Assembly (NCBI GenBank): GCA_021767625.1
Contig: JAASTB010000019.1
Location: forward strand, 1 to 15,470
Origin: Wenzhouxiangella sp.
Lineage (GTDB): Bacteria > Pseudomonadota > Gammaproteobacteria > Xanthomonadales > Wenzhouxiangellaceae
Length of the DNA: 15,470 nucleotides
Reading direction: 5' to 3'
The first letter of the stretch is position 1. Each line of letters starts with the position of its first letter. Below, piece by piece: positions 1 to 7,201 of the stretch. The position numbers and the translations under genes are program-made. The notes under the pieces are model-generated. The model had not been told where the DNA came from, did not search any database, and worked only from the letters and a program-made list of their open reading frames with translations.

Positions 1-415
1 CCGGCATCCGGGGCCGCCGCAGCACCTGGCGGAACAGGGTCACGTGCGGACGGAACGGGCGCTCGTCGAGGCGAACGCCAAGGTCGACCATGCGCCGCCA
101 CAGCGCGCCCTGCAGTTTTTCCAGCGCCTCCGGCGCATCGCCGCCCAGCCAGGCCACGCGGGCGCGCGGAAACCAGCCGAAACGATCCAATTCAAGTGTG
201 CAGGCGCCCCGCTCGATCTTCCCTGCGGCCTCTTCGAATGCCGACAGGCGCTCGCACGGCTGGTCGCCGAGAAAGACCAGCGTCAGGTGCAGATTGTGAT
301 CGGGCACCTGCCGGCGACTGACTCGCCCCAGCGCTTCACGGCGCTCGACAATGTCGCGCCTCACCCGGTCGTCGGGCCAGAGGGCGAAAAACAGGCGTCG
401 GGTTGCTTGGGGCAT
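1..415 (-). CDS. thpR: RNA 2',3'-cyclic phosphodiesterase (2H / '2'-5' RNA ligase' family), 3' end cut by window
   Basis: Reading the minus strand from ATG at 415 gives 138 codons that run off the window start. Both signature motifs of the 2H phosphoesterase fold are present: HLTL (H43, T45) and HVTL (H124, T126), in the contexts NLHLTLVFLG and RPHVTLFR, about 80 residues apart as in the family. Family members (E. coli ThpR) are cytoplasmic enzymes of roughly 175-190 residues that open 2',3'-cyclic phosphates and can reversibly join 2'-5' RNA ends in vitro. About 40 C-terminal residues are therefore missing here. No Shine-Dalgarno is visible before the ATG; the 5' leader is the heptamer array, which ends 8 bases upstream of the start. 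The gene follows pncC on the same strand with an 88-base gap, so cotranscription is plausible. Family identity is secure; the natural substrate is not known. Confidence 0.93.
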   Translation of the reverse strand, partial: MPQATRRLFFALWPDDRVRRDIVERREALGRVSRRQVPDHNLHLTLVFLGDQPCERLSAFEEAAGKIERGACTLELDRFGWFPRARVAWLGGDAPEALEKLQGALWRRMVDLGVRLDERPFRPHVTLFRQVLRRPRMP

Positions 416-422
416 TCGGGCG

Positions 423-480
423 GGTTCAGGTTTCAGGTTTCAGGTTTCAGGTTTCAGGTTTCAGGTTTCAGGTTTCAGGG
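423..480. repeat. Tandem heptamer array (GGTTTCA)x7 between pncC and thpR
   Basis: Seven perfect copies of GGTTTCA occupy 429-477, preceded by a shortened unit ggttca (423-428) and followed by GGG. The array takes up most of the 88-base gap between the pncC stop (504) and the thpR start (415). Because 7 is not a multiple of 3, the minus-strand unit CCTGAAA places a TGA in every reading frame within 21 bases, while the plus strand is open in all frames. The same heptamer recurs at 1040-1060. Confidence 0.95.
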
Positions 481-503
481 CTCGGGGGCGTTGCGCGGGT
501 GGG

Positions 504-1001
504 CTATGCCGCCAGGCGCTCGAGCAGGCCCTGCAGGGCCATGGCGGCGCTGGCGCGGCGGATCTCCTCGCGGTTGCCGATCAGGCGGTGCCTTTCGGTT
601 TCGACCACGTCGTCCGGCAGCGCCCAGCCGAAACAGACCGTGCCCACGGGCTTTTCCGGAGTACCGCCGTCGGGGCCGGCGATGCCCGTCACCGACAAGG
701 CGACGTCGGCCCGGCTGTTGGCGACCGCACCGCGCGCCATTGCCGCGGCCACCTCCTCGCTGACTGCGCCGAAGCGATGGAGGTCGCCGGGCCTGACGGA
801 CAGCAGGTCGGCCTTGGCCTCGTTGGAATAGGTCACCAGGCCGCGCTCGAACCACTCCGAGCTGCCGGGCAGATCGGTGCAGATCTTCGCGATCCAGCCG
901 CCGGTGCAGGATTCGGCCGTGACCAGCCTGCGGCCGAGCATCTTCAATTCGGCCGCCAAGGCGGTGACCAGCATCGAGAGCGCTTCATCGTCGTTTCGCA
1001 T
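504..1001 (-). CDS. pncC: Nicotinamide-nucleotide amidohydrolase PncC (stand-alone CinA C-terminal domain)
   Basis: This 165-residue protein is a stand-alone CinA C-terminal domain and lines up end to end with E. coli PncC (YgaD). It carries TAESCTGG (residues 28-35, with the family's active-site serine S31), WFERGLVTYSNEAK (50-63), GAVSEEVAAAM and TGIAGPDGGTPEKPVGTV (105-122). The family converts NMN to nicotinate mononucleotide plus ammonia, recycling the NMN released by NAD-dependent DNA ligase; it is cytoplasmic. Two in-frame ATGs compete, at 1007 and 1001. A good AGGAG (complement of 1010-1014) lies 8 bases from the second but only 2 from the first, so I chose 1001. The gene is divergent from mutS, and heptamer repeats lie on both sides of it. 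Confidence 0.93.
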   Translation of the reverse strand: MRNDDEALSMLVTALAAELKMLGRRLVTAESCTGGWIAKICTDLPGSSEWFERGLVTYSNEAKADLLSVRPGDLHRFGAVSEEVAAAMARGAVANSRADVALSVTGIAGPDGGTPEKPVGTVCFGWALPDDVVETERHRLIGNREEIRRASAAMALQGLLERLAA

Positions 1002-1009
1002 TGCCATGG

Positions 1010-1014
1010 CTCCT
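1010..1014 (-). promoter_or_regulatory. Shine-Dalgarno of pncC (AGGAG), start-deciding
   Basis: AGGAG on the minus strand lies 8 bases before ATG 1001 and 2 bases before ATG 1007. It favours the inner start. Confidence 0.6.
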
Positions 1015-1019
1015 ATAAT
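1014..1019 (+). promoter_or_regulatory. Possible -10 box for mutS
   Basis: A consensus TATAAT reads toward mutS, about 140 bases before its start codon. No convincing -35 lies 16-18 bases upstream (the region reads tcgttt). If used, the mutS 5' leader would contain the heptamer hairpin at 1038-1107. Weak: single-box evidence. Confidence 0.3.
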
Positions 1020-1039
1020 GCCCCGAAAGAAGGTCTCCA

Positions 1040-1117
1040 GGTTTCAGGTTTCAGGTTTCAGGGCGGGCTTCGGCCAGGTTTTCCTGAACCCTGAACCCTG
1101 AAAACTGAACCCTGATC
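1040..1117. repeat. Inverted heptamer array in the pncC-mutS gap, able to fold into a long hairpin
   Basis: Three perfect GGTTTCA copies (1040-1060) face five opposite-orientation units: CCTGAAC, CCTGAAC, CCTGAAA, ACTGAAC, CCTGATC (1083-1117). Pairing 1038-1062 against 1083-1107 gives about 25 stacked positions with only three mismatches, at 1056/1089, 1049/1096 and 1041/1104. The 20-base loop contains GGC-TTCG-GCC (1066-1075), the very stable cUUCGg tetraloop. The element occupies half of the divergent intergenic region. No T-run follows on either strand, so it is not a typical intrinsic terminator. Confidence 0.9.
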
Positions 1118-1159
1118 ACTGCCGTCGACCGAAGTCATCACCCCAAGCCGATTGCCCTG

Positions 1160-3733
1160 ATGTCCGATACCGCCACCCAGCACACACCTCTCATGCAGCA
1201 ATACCTCCGGATCAAGGCGGACTATCCGGACATCCTGCTGTTCTTCCGCATGGGCGACTTCTACGAGTTGTTCTATGACGACGCCAGGCGTGCAGCCGGC
1301 CTGCTCGACATCACACTGACCCACCGCGGCAAGTCGGCCGGCGAGCCCATTCCCATGGCCGGCGTGCCCTATCACAGCGTCGATGGCTACCTCGCCCGGC
1401 TGCTCAAGAAGGGCGAGTCGGTGGCCATCTGCGAACAAGTCGGTGACGTCGAGGCTGCCAAGGGGCCGGTCGAGCGCAAGGTCGTCAGGATCGTGACTCC
1501 GGGTACGGTCACCGAGGAGTCCCTGCTGGAAGAACGCGCCGAGCGCTTGCTCGCCGCTATCCTTCCGGGCAAGCAGGGCTTCGGCCTGGCCTGGCTGGAC
1601 CTGGCCGGCGGGCGGCTGCGATGCTGTCCCCTGGCCTCGGCGGCGGAGCTGACCGCCGAGCTCGAGCGCCTGCGGCCGGCCGAGATCCTGCTGCCCGAAA
1701 ACGCCGGACTGCCTTTCAATCGCGAAGGAGCGGCAGTGCGCGAACATCCGCCCTGGGCCTTCGACGCCGAGTCGGCCGAACGCGAACTGTGCCGGCAATT
1801 CCGGGTCCAGGATCTGTCGGGCTTCGGAATCGAGGGCCGCGGGCCCGAGGTCGGCGCCGCCGGCGCCCTGCTCGGCTATGCGCGCGACATGCTCTCAGGC
1901 GAACTGCCGCACCTGGCCGGCATGCGCGCCGTACGCCCGGCCGAACACCTGGTGCTCGACGCCGCCACGCGCCGCCATCTCGAAATCGACATCCACCCCG
2001 ACGGCCGCACCGAGCACACCCTGGTCGGGCTGATGGACACGGCCGCGACCCCAATGGGCAGCCGCAAGCTCAAGCGCTGGCTCACCCACCCGCTGCGCGA
2101 CCGCACCGCCCTGGGCGCACGCCACCAGGCGGTGGCGGCCCTGCTGGACACTCACGTCCACCCCGACCTCGCCGAGCGACTTTCCGGCCTGGGCGACATC
2201 GAGCGGGTGCTGACCCGGATCGCGCTCAAGACGGCTCGTCCGCGCGATCTGGCCACGCTCAGGGAGGGGCTGGGACGGCTGCCGGAACTCGCCGAAGGCC
2301 TGGAGCGGGTGTCCGTGCCGCTCCTCGACGAGTTGCGCGACGATCTCGCGCCCTGCCCCAACCTGTCGGAGCTGCTCGAGTCGGCGGTCGTCGAGCAGCC
2401 ACCGATGGTCGTGCGCGACGGCGGCGTGATCGCCGAAGGCTACGATGCCGAACTCGACGAGTTGCGCGGCTTGAGCCAGAACGCCGGCGACTTCCTCGTA
2501 CGCTACGAAGAGCAGGAACGCGAACGCACGGGCGTCCAGACGCTCAAGGTCGGCTTCAACCGGGTACACGGTTATTACATCGAGATCGGCAAGACGCACG
2601 CCGACAAGGTGCCCACCGAATACAGCCGGCGCCAGACGCTCAAGAACGCCGAGCGCTACATCACCGAGGAACTCAAGGCCTTCGAGGACAAGGTGCTGTC
2701 GGCGCGCGAACGCGCGCTGGCCCGCGAAAAGGCGCTCTACGATGAACTCGTCGAACGCCTGGGCAATGAGCACGGTCGTCTGGCAATCATCGCCGCCGGC
2801 CTGGCCACCCTCGACGTGCTGGTGACTTTTGCCGAGCGCGCCGAAACGCTGCGCCTCAATGCACCCGAGCTCGACGAGCAGCCCGGGGTCGATATCGTCG
2901 AAGGCCGGCATCCGGTCGTCGAGCGCGTGCAGGACGAAGCGTTCGTGCCCAACGATTGCCGGCTCGACCCGGACCGGCGCATGCTGGTCATCACCGGCCC
3001 CAACATGGGCGGCAAGTCCACCTACATGCGCCAGGCCGCGCTGATCACCATCCTGGCCCACGCCGGCGCCTTCGTGCCCGCGAAATCCGCCCGGATCGGC
3101 CCGATCGACCGCATCTTCTCCCGCATCGGCGCCGGCGACGACCTGACCCGGGGACGCTCGACCTTCATGGTCGAAATGGTCGAGACCGCGAACATCCTGC
3201 ACAACGCCACCGAGCACTCCCTGGTCCTGATGGACGAGATCGGGCGCGGCACCTCGACCTTCGACGGCCTGGCGCTGGCCTGGGCGGTGGCCACCGAACT
3301 GGCCCTGAACCTGCGCGCCATGACCCTGTTCGCCACCCACTACTTCGAGCTCACCCGCCTGGCCGAAGACCACGAAGGCATCGCCAACGTGCACCTCGAC
3401 GCGCGCGAGCACGGCGACGAGATCGTGTTCCTGCACTCGGTGCGCGAGGGCCCCGCCAGCCAGAGCTACGGCATCCAGGTCGCACGGCTGGCCGGCGTGC
3501 CCAAGCCGGTCATCGCTCAGGCGCGCAAGCACCTCGACCGCCTGGAAAACGAGGCCGCCGGCGCCAGCAGTCCGCAGCTGGGCCTTTTCGGGCAGGCGCC
3601 CTCGGGAGACGCCGATACTTCGGACTCCCAGAGCGATCCGGTTCGCGTCATGCTCGAGGACGTCGATCCGGACGATCTCAGCCCGCGCGAAGCGCTGGAC
3701 TGGCTCTACCGCCTCAAGAAACTCGAGAGCTGA
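1160..3733 (+). CDS. mutS: DNA mismatch repair ATPase MutS
   Basis: Full-length MutS (857 aa; E. coli 853) that matches the E. coli protein throughout. It recognises mismatches and small loops and, with ATP, recruits MutL. The mismatch-wedge motif GDFYELF gives F34 and E36. The ATPase has Walker A GPNMGGKST (613-621) and Walker B LMDEIGRGTS (D692, E693), plus the FATHYFEL signature. The C-terminus keeps a likely beta-clamp motif QLGLF (806-810) and the tetramerisation helix region DPDDLSPREAL, with D838 and R843 at the places of E. coli D835 and R840. No clear Shine-Dalgarno precedes ATG 1160; this start is chosen because the protein then begins just before the conserved HTPLMQQYL. The gene ends 10 bases from the convergent uppP stop and looks monocistronic. 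Confidence 0.98.
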   Translation: MSDTATQHTPLMQQYLRIKADYPDILLFFRMGDFYELFYDDARRAAGLLDITLTHRGKSAGEPIPMAGVPYHSVDGYLARLLKKGESVAICEQVGDVEAAKGPVERKVVRIVTPGTVTEESLLEERAERLLAAILPGKQGFGLAWLDLAGGRLRCCPLASAAELTAELERLRPAEILLPENAGLPFNREGAAVREHPPWAFDAESAERELCRQFRVQDLSGFGIEGRGPEVGAAGALLGYARDMLSGELPHLAGMRAVRPAEHLVLDAATRRHLEIDIHPDGRTEHTLVGLMDTAATPMGSRKLKRWLTHPLRDRTALGARHQAVAALLDTHVHPDLAERLSGLGDIERVLTRIALKTARPRDLATLREGLGRLPELAEGLERVSVPLLDELRDDLAPCPNLSELLESAVVEQPPMVVRDGGVIAEGYDAELDELRGLSQNAGDFLVRYEEQERERTGVQTLKVGFNRVHGYYIEIGKTHADKVPTEYSRRQTLKNAERYITEELKAFEDKVLSARERALAREKALYDELVERLGNEHGRLAIIAAGLATLDVLVTFAERAETLRLNAPELDEQPGVDIVEGRHPVVERVQDEAFVPNDCRLDPDRRMLVITGPNMGGKSTYMRQAALITILAHAGAFVPAKSARIGPIDRIFSRIGAGDDLTRGRSTFMVEMVETANILHNATEHSLVLMDEIGRGTSTFDGLALAWAVATELALNLRAMTLFATHYFELTRLAEDHEGIANVHLDAREHGDEIVFLHSVREGPASQSYGIQVARLAGVPKPVIAQARKHLDRLENEAAGASSPQLGLFGQAPSGDADTSDSQSDPVRVMLEDVDPDDLSPREALDWLYRLKKLES

Positions 3734-3743
3734 GCGGCCCTCG

Positions 3744-4544
3744 TCACCACAGGACGTAGGCCAGGAGCAGACCGCCCAGCACGATGCGGTAGACCACGAA
3801 GGGTTGCATGCCGATTCGCCTGATGAAAGCCAGGAAGAAGTGAATACAGGCGTAGGTACTCAGGGCCGACGCCGCGAAGCCGAGCAACAGCAGCCCCCAG
3901 GGCGTGGTGAGCTCGGTCGAGCTCAGGTCGCGAAGCCCCAGCACGGCCGCACCGGTGATGACCGGAATCGACAGCAGGAATGAAAAGCGCGAGGCCGCCT
4001 CCCGCGTCAGGCCCATGAACAGCGCGGCGGTGATGGTGATGCCCGAGCGCGACGTTCCGGGGATCAACGCCAGTACCTGCGCGAATCCGATCACGAGCAC
4101 GCCCCTCAGTCCCAGCTGGTGCTCGTCGCGGTCGCGCCTTCCCCGCCAATCGGCCCAGCCCAGCAAAAGGCCGAAGACGACCAGGGAGGTGGCCATGACC
4201 CAGACCGCGCGCAGCTGCTCCTCGGCCACGTCCTTGAGCAGGAAGCCGAAAACCACCGCCGGCAGCGTGCCGATGATGATCCACCATGCCAGGCGCGAAT
4301 CGGCGTCCGGCCGCCCGCCGCCCAGCGATGAGAGCCACGAACGGGCCATGGCGAGCAATTCCCGCCTGAAATAGGCGACCACGGCGACCAGTGAGCCCGC
4401 GTGCAGGATGATGTCGAAATCCAGTCCCTGGTAGACGCCGCCGGTCACCCAGGAATAGAGCACCAGGTGCGCCTGGCTGGAAACCGGGAGGAATTCCGTC
4501 AAGCCCTGGATGAGGGCGATCAGCAGTGTCTGCAGCCAGTCCAC
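3744..4544 (-). CDS. uppP: Undecaprenyl-diphosphate phosphatase (BacA/UppP family)
   Basis: A 266-residue, highly hydrophobic protein (E. coli 273) of the inner membrane that dephosphorylates undecaprenyl diphosphate to recycle the lipid carrier for peptidoglycan and polysaccharides. Both conserved motifs are intact: QGLTEFLPVSSQAHL (13-27; E17, S22, S23, H26) and PGTSRSG followed by RFSFLLSIP. The first acidic position of the E. coli motif (E17) is Q13 here, which I recall as a common variant rather than a lesion. Translation starts at GTG 4544, supported by AAGGAG five bases upstream; the open frame extends further up but without family similarity. It lies 34 bases downstream of the sulfatase-fold gene on the same strand, so an operon is likely. 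The 3' end faces mutS with a 10-base gap. Confidence 0.95.
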   Translation of the reverse strand: MDWLQTLLIALIQGLTEFLPVSSQAHLVLYSWVTGGVYQGLDFDIILHAGSLVAVVAYFRRELLAMARSWLSSLGGGRPDADSRLAWWIIIGTLPAVVFGFLLKDVAEEQLRAVWVMATSLVVFGLLLGWADWRGRRDRDEHQLGLRGVLVIGFAQVLALIPGTSRSGITITAALFMGLTREAASRFSFLLSIPVITGAAVLGLRDLSSTELTTPWGLLLLGFAASALSTYACIHFFLAFIRRIGMQPFVVYRIVLGGLLLAYVLW

Positions 4545-4549
4545 GTTCT

Positions 4550-4555
4550 CTCCTT
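4550..4555 (-). promoter_or_regulatory. Shine-Dalgarno fixing the GTG start of uppP
   Basis: AAGGAG on the minus strand lies five bases before the GTG at 4544. It overrides the longer upstream open frame, which has no ATG with a comparable site. Confidence 0.75.
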
Positions 4556-4578
4556 GATGGCTTACGCGCCCCGGGCCT

Positions 4579-6375
4579 TCATCGATCCGCCGCCTGCGAT
4601 TCGTATCGACGCGCGCGTTCGAGTCCGCTGATGCGCTCGAGCGCGATGGCCGCCAATACCTGCTCGCGGCGCCGCGGCGAAAGCCCGGAGACTTCCGTGA
4701 ATCGAGTGTCGTCGCCGTCGAGCAGGACTCGGCCGTTGCCCTCGCCGCAGAACACGTCCACGATACCGCGTTGCGAGCCGCGCAGGTGGAACGCGCAGCT
4801 GCCCTCGCCCGCTTCGGTGCGGAACGGACTGGCCTGGGTGGCGTCGGTGCAGACTTCCCCGGATGCACGCTGGCGCATCCCCGCGACCAGGTCGCCCAGG
4901 CCGTGCACCCGATCGACCACCGGCGCCCCCTGCCATTGCTTGTCGACCATGAGCATCGGGATCCGCGAGGCCGCCCCGCGCCCGAAGCGTTCCTGCTCCT
5001 CGGCGCTGATCGGCGTCATGCTGCGGTGGTCGCTGACCACGAGCAGGACCCCGGAGTCGAAGAACCCGCGCTCCTCGAGCCGGTCGTGAAACCACGCGGC
5101 CCAGCGGTCCGCATAGCGGAAACTGCCCTCGATGTCGTACTCGCCGGTCTCGGGGTTGATGTAGGGCTGGTGCGTACTGACCGTCTCGAGTACCAACAGG
5201 TAGGGCGAATCCGTCTGGTCGCCCGTCCACTGCAAGGCGCGCCGATAGAGCGCCTCGTCGGCGGCGGCATGAAACGCCACCCGCTCCCAGTCCTCGTAGA
5301 ATGGATGCTGGTTACCCTCTACGTAATCGAAACCCAGGTCTCTCAGCCACTCGCCCTTGCGCAGGAAAGACAGGGGACCGGTGGTCAGGAAAGCCGTGCG
5401 GAAACCGGCGCCACCGAGGACCTCGGCCATGCCGCCGTCGATGCCCCAGGCGTGCCCGAACTCGGCCGCTTCGAACAGGTGCTCGAACGGCGCCCATAAC
5501 CGGACACCGCCGAGAATGTTGACCAGCCCCTCGTTGGTGCTGAATCCGCCGGCATGCAGCTTGGTGTAGCGCACGTTCTCCATGGCCAACGCGTCGAGTT
5601 CGGGCGTCCAGTCCAGGTGACCACCGAAGGCCGGGCTCTGATAGCTCGACCAGGATTCCAGGATCAGAATGATGACGTTTCGACGATCGACCGGCGAGCT
5701 TTCACAGCTACGCGGCAGTATTTCGTCGTGCTTGTTCCGTATCGCCTCGATCCGCTCGGGGCTGTAGCGGACCGACTCGGTGGTGGCCGAGTTGGCCTGC
5801 AGGAAGTTCCGGTAGATCCAGCTGTTGACGAATTCCGGGGCCGGCCCGAACGCCGCCACTCCGGTGGAGACCAGCCCGACCAGCACCAGGCTCGCCAGGA
5901 TCGGCGGCGAAGACGACCTGGGGAGCACGGCCGGGAGCGCTACCAGGCCCAGGAGAAGCACGATCAGCAACACCGCGGGCACCACGCCGCCGGCCCAGGC
6001 CGCGAACTGCTCGACCACCAGGCCGATGCTCAGCCCGTAAACAGCGATATCGGCCAGGAAGAGCCGGATGCCGAAGGCATGCAGCAGGTAGACGTCGATG
6101 ACGTAGCCGATCAGCACCACCGACAGGGCCAGGCCTCCCAGCCACCGGAACAGGCGCCAGGGCGATACGATGACCACCGCCAGTAGGCCACAGGCGATGG
6201 CCAGCAGCCACAGGTCCTGGACGATCGAAGGCAGGAAGAAACACCCCTGGCAGGCAACGACGGCCCCGTAGTGGTCTTCGACCACGCGGGCGCGCAGCAC
6301 GAACAGGCCCACAATGGCGGCAAGCGCCACCCAGGGCCAGGTCACCGCCACCAGTTGGGATTTCGCGCGGGGCAC
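4579..6375 (-). CDS. Inner-membrane sulfatase-fold protein (LtaS / MdoB / YejM-like)
   Basis: About 598 residues from the chosen start. The N-terminal half holds five hydrophobic segments (roughly residues 12-32, 51-71, 78-98, 106-150 region, 159-177), then a soluble, presumably periplasmic, alkaline-phosphatase/sulfatase domain. Metal and catalytic positions are recognisable: NVIILILESWSS (E240), a Thr nucleophile candidate T280 in GGFSTNEG, H402 in VSTHQPY, and D449-H450 in VVSDHRSM. The architecture matches LTA synthases, phosphoglycerol transferase MdoB and YejM/PbgA. Those proteins transfer or hydrolyse phosphoglycerol or phosphoethanolamine, or have turned regulatory, so no substrate is assigned. 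The start is uncertain: GTG 6375 puts the first membrane segment at the N-terminus but lacks a Shine-Dalgarno; ATG 6477 would overlap the start of the divergent DUF1499 gene. Probably cotranscribed with uppP. Confidence 0.85.
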   Translation of the reverse strand: MPRAKSQLVAVTWPWVALAAIVGLFVLRARVVEDHYGAVVACQGCFFLPSIVQDLWLLAIACGLLAVVIVSPWRLFRWLGGLALSVVLIGYVIDVYLLHAFGIRLFLADIAVYGLSIGLVVEQFAAWAGGVVPAVLLIVLLLGLVALPAVLPRSSSPPILASLVLVGLVSTGVAAFGPAPEFVNSWIYRNFLQANSATTESVRYSPERIEAIRNKHDEILPRSCESSPVDRRNVIILILESWSSYQSPAFGGHLDWTPELDALAMENVRYTKLHAGGFSTNEGLVNILGGVRLWAPFEHLFEAAEFGHAWGIDGGMAEVLGGAGFRTAFLTTGPLSFLRKGEWLRDLGFDYVEGNQHPFYEDWERVAFHAAADEALYRRALQWTGDQTDSPYLLVLETVSTHQPYINPETGEYDIEGSFRYADRWAAWFHDRLEERGFFDSGVLLVVSDHRSMTPISAEEQERFGRGAASRIPMLMVDKQWQGAPVVDRVHGLGDLVAGMRQRASGEVCTDATQASPFRTEAGEGSCAFHLRGSQRGIVDVFCGEGNGRVLLDGDDTRFTEVSGLSPRRREQVLAAIALERISGLERARRYESQAADR

Positions 6376-6387
6376 GGGATCGTTCGA

Positions 6388-6419
6388 TTGACACGATTGG
6401 GAAGAAGGACCGGTATGAT
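6388..6419 (+). promoter_or_regulatory. Candidate sigma70 promoter for the DUF1499 gene
   Basis: A perfect TTGACA (6388-6393) is followed by TATGAT (6414-6419) at 20 bases, longer than the preferred 17. It reads toward the DUF1499 gene 57 bases downstream. The -10 lies inside the palindrome at 6411-6423. Confidence 0.35.
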
Positions 6420-6423
6420 ACCG
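6411..6423. promoter_or_regulatory. 13-bp perfect palindrome CGGTATGATACCG, possible operator
   Basis: The arms CGGTAT and ATACCG are perfect around a central G. It lies between the divergent sulfatase-fold and DUF1499 genes, over the likely -10 of the latter. Binding by a dimeric regulator is inference. Confidence 0.4.
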
Positions 6424-6462
6424 TTCAACAGCCTCGACGGGATCGGTGGGATCGGGGCGCAC

Positions 6463-6470
6463 GGGGAGGA
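6463..6470 (+). promoter_or_regulatory. Shine-Dalgarno of the DUF1499 gene
   Basis: GGGGAGGA lies five bases before ATG 6476. It selects this start over the in-frame ATG at 6446. Confidence 0.75.
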
Positions 6471-6475
6471 AGAAC

Positions 6476-7201
6476 ATGAAAGCACTGCGCATCGTCGTAT
6501 TGATCGTGGCCCTGGCTGCAGCCCTGCTGCTGCTCTTCGCCGGGCCGGGCACCCGCCTGGAGCTGTGGGATTTCCCCTTCGGCTTCACCCTCATGCGCTG
6601 GGCACTCTATGGTGGCCTGACAGCCGCCGGACTCGGCATTCTCCTGCTCCTGCTGCCCGCGACACGGCGCGGCGGCGCACCGATCCTGCTGGCGGCCATC
6701 GTGATCGGCGCGGGCACGGCGGCCGTGCCCTGGATGTTCGTGCAGAAGGCGCGCTCGGTACCGCCGATCCACGACATCACCACCGACACGGCCGATCCCC
6801 CGGAATTCGTCGCCATTGCCCCGTTGCGCGCGGACGCTCCCAATCCGGTCGCCTATCCGGGTGACGAGACGGCCGAGCAGCAGCGCGAAGCGTATCCGCA
6901 CATCCTTACCCTGCGGGTCGATGCCTGGCCGGCGATCGCTTTCGAACACGCCCTGGAGACGGCCCGAACCAAGGGCTGGGAAATCGTCGCCGCCGACGAG
7001 GCGCAGGGCCGCATCGAGGCGACAGCCACGACTTTCTGGTTCGGCTTCAAGGACGACGTCGTCATCCGCATCCGCGGCGACAATGGCGGTAGTGCCGTGG
7101 ATGTCCGTTCCAAATCGCGCGTGGGCCGGAGCGATGTCGGCGCCAACGCCGCGCGCATCGAAGCCTACCTGGAAGACTTCCAGGCCCGGCTGCAGTCCTG
7201 A
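6476..7201 (+). CDS. DUF1499 membrane protein
   Basis: A 241-residue protein. Three hydrophobic segments come first (about 4-22, 36-60 and 66-86), followed by a soluble region of about 150 residues. That region carries the DUF1499 hallmarks: PPIHDITTD (96-104) near the membrane exit, then RIEATATTFWFGFKDDVVIRIR (179-200), VDVRSKSRVGRSDVGANAARI (208-228). The second half is the conserved DUF1499 core. No biochemical activity is established for the family as far as I know, and no catalytic residues stand out. It is divergent from the sulfatase-fold gene and convergent with queG, separated from it by 10 bases. An excellent GGGGAGGA fixes the start. Family call is confident; function unknown. Confidence 0.9.
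   Translation: MKALRIVVLIVALAAALLLLFAGPGTRLELWDFPFGFTLMRWALYGGLTAAGLGILLLLLPATRRGGAPILLAAIVIGAGTAAVPWMFVQKARSVPPIHDITTDTADPPEFVAIAPLRADAPNPVAYPGDETAEQQREAYPHILTLRVDAWPAIAFEHALETARTKGWEIVAADEAQGRIEATATTFWFGFKDDVVIRIRGDNGGSAVDVRSKSRVGRSDVGANAARIEAYLEDFQARLQS

Noticed and set aside
423..480. CRISPR-like array
   Set aside because: The 7-bp units abut with no spacers, and no cas genes are near.
44..1101. Plus-strand open frames encoding GFRFQVS repeat peptides (for example 44-763, 351-1094, 403-831, 877-1101)
   Set aside because: The repeats are translated from the heptamer array, open in all three frames by arithmetic. The rest of these frames is antisense to thpR and pncC, and no ribosome-binding sites support them.
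1018..1101. Upstream ORF of 27 codons in the mutS leader
   Set aside because: Its ATG overlaps the only -10-like sequence, it has no ribosome-binding site, and its sequence is mostly repeat.
1895..3532. 545-codon minus-strand open frame inside mutS
   Set aside because: A shadow of high-GC codon bias opposite a certain gene; no recognisable family.
3734..3743. Bidirectional terminator between mutS and uppP
   Set aside because: The gap is 10 bases and I find no stable stem or T-run around it.
4614..4632. tRNA TpsiC-arm-like GTTCGAGTCC
   Set aside because: No pairing arm, acceptor stem or cloverleaf around it; it lies inside the sulfatase-fold coding sequence.
6376..6594. Longer N-terminus for the sulfatase-fold protein
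   Set aside because: It would run through the divergent DUF1499 start and its Shine-Dalgarno and adds no membrane segment. ATG 6477 remains possible but less likely.
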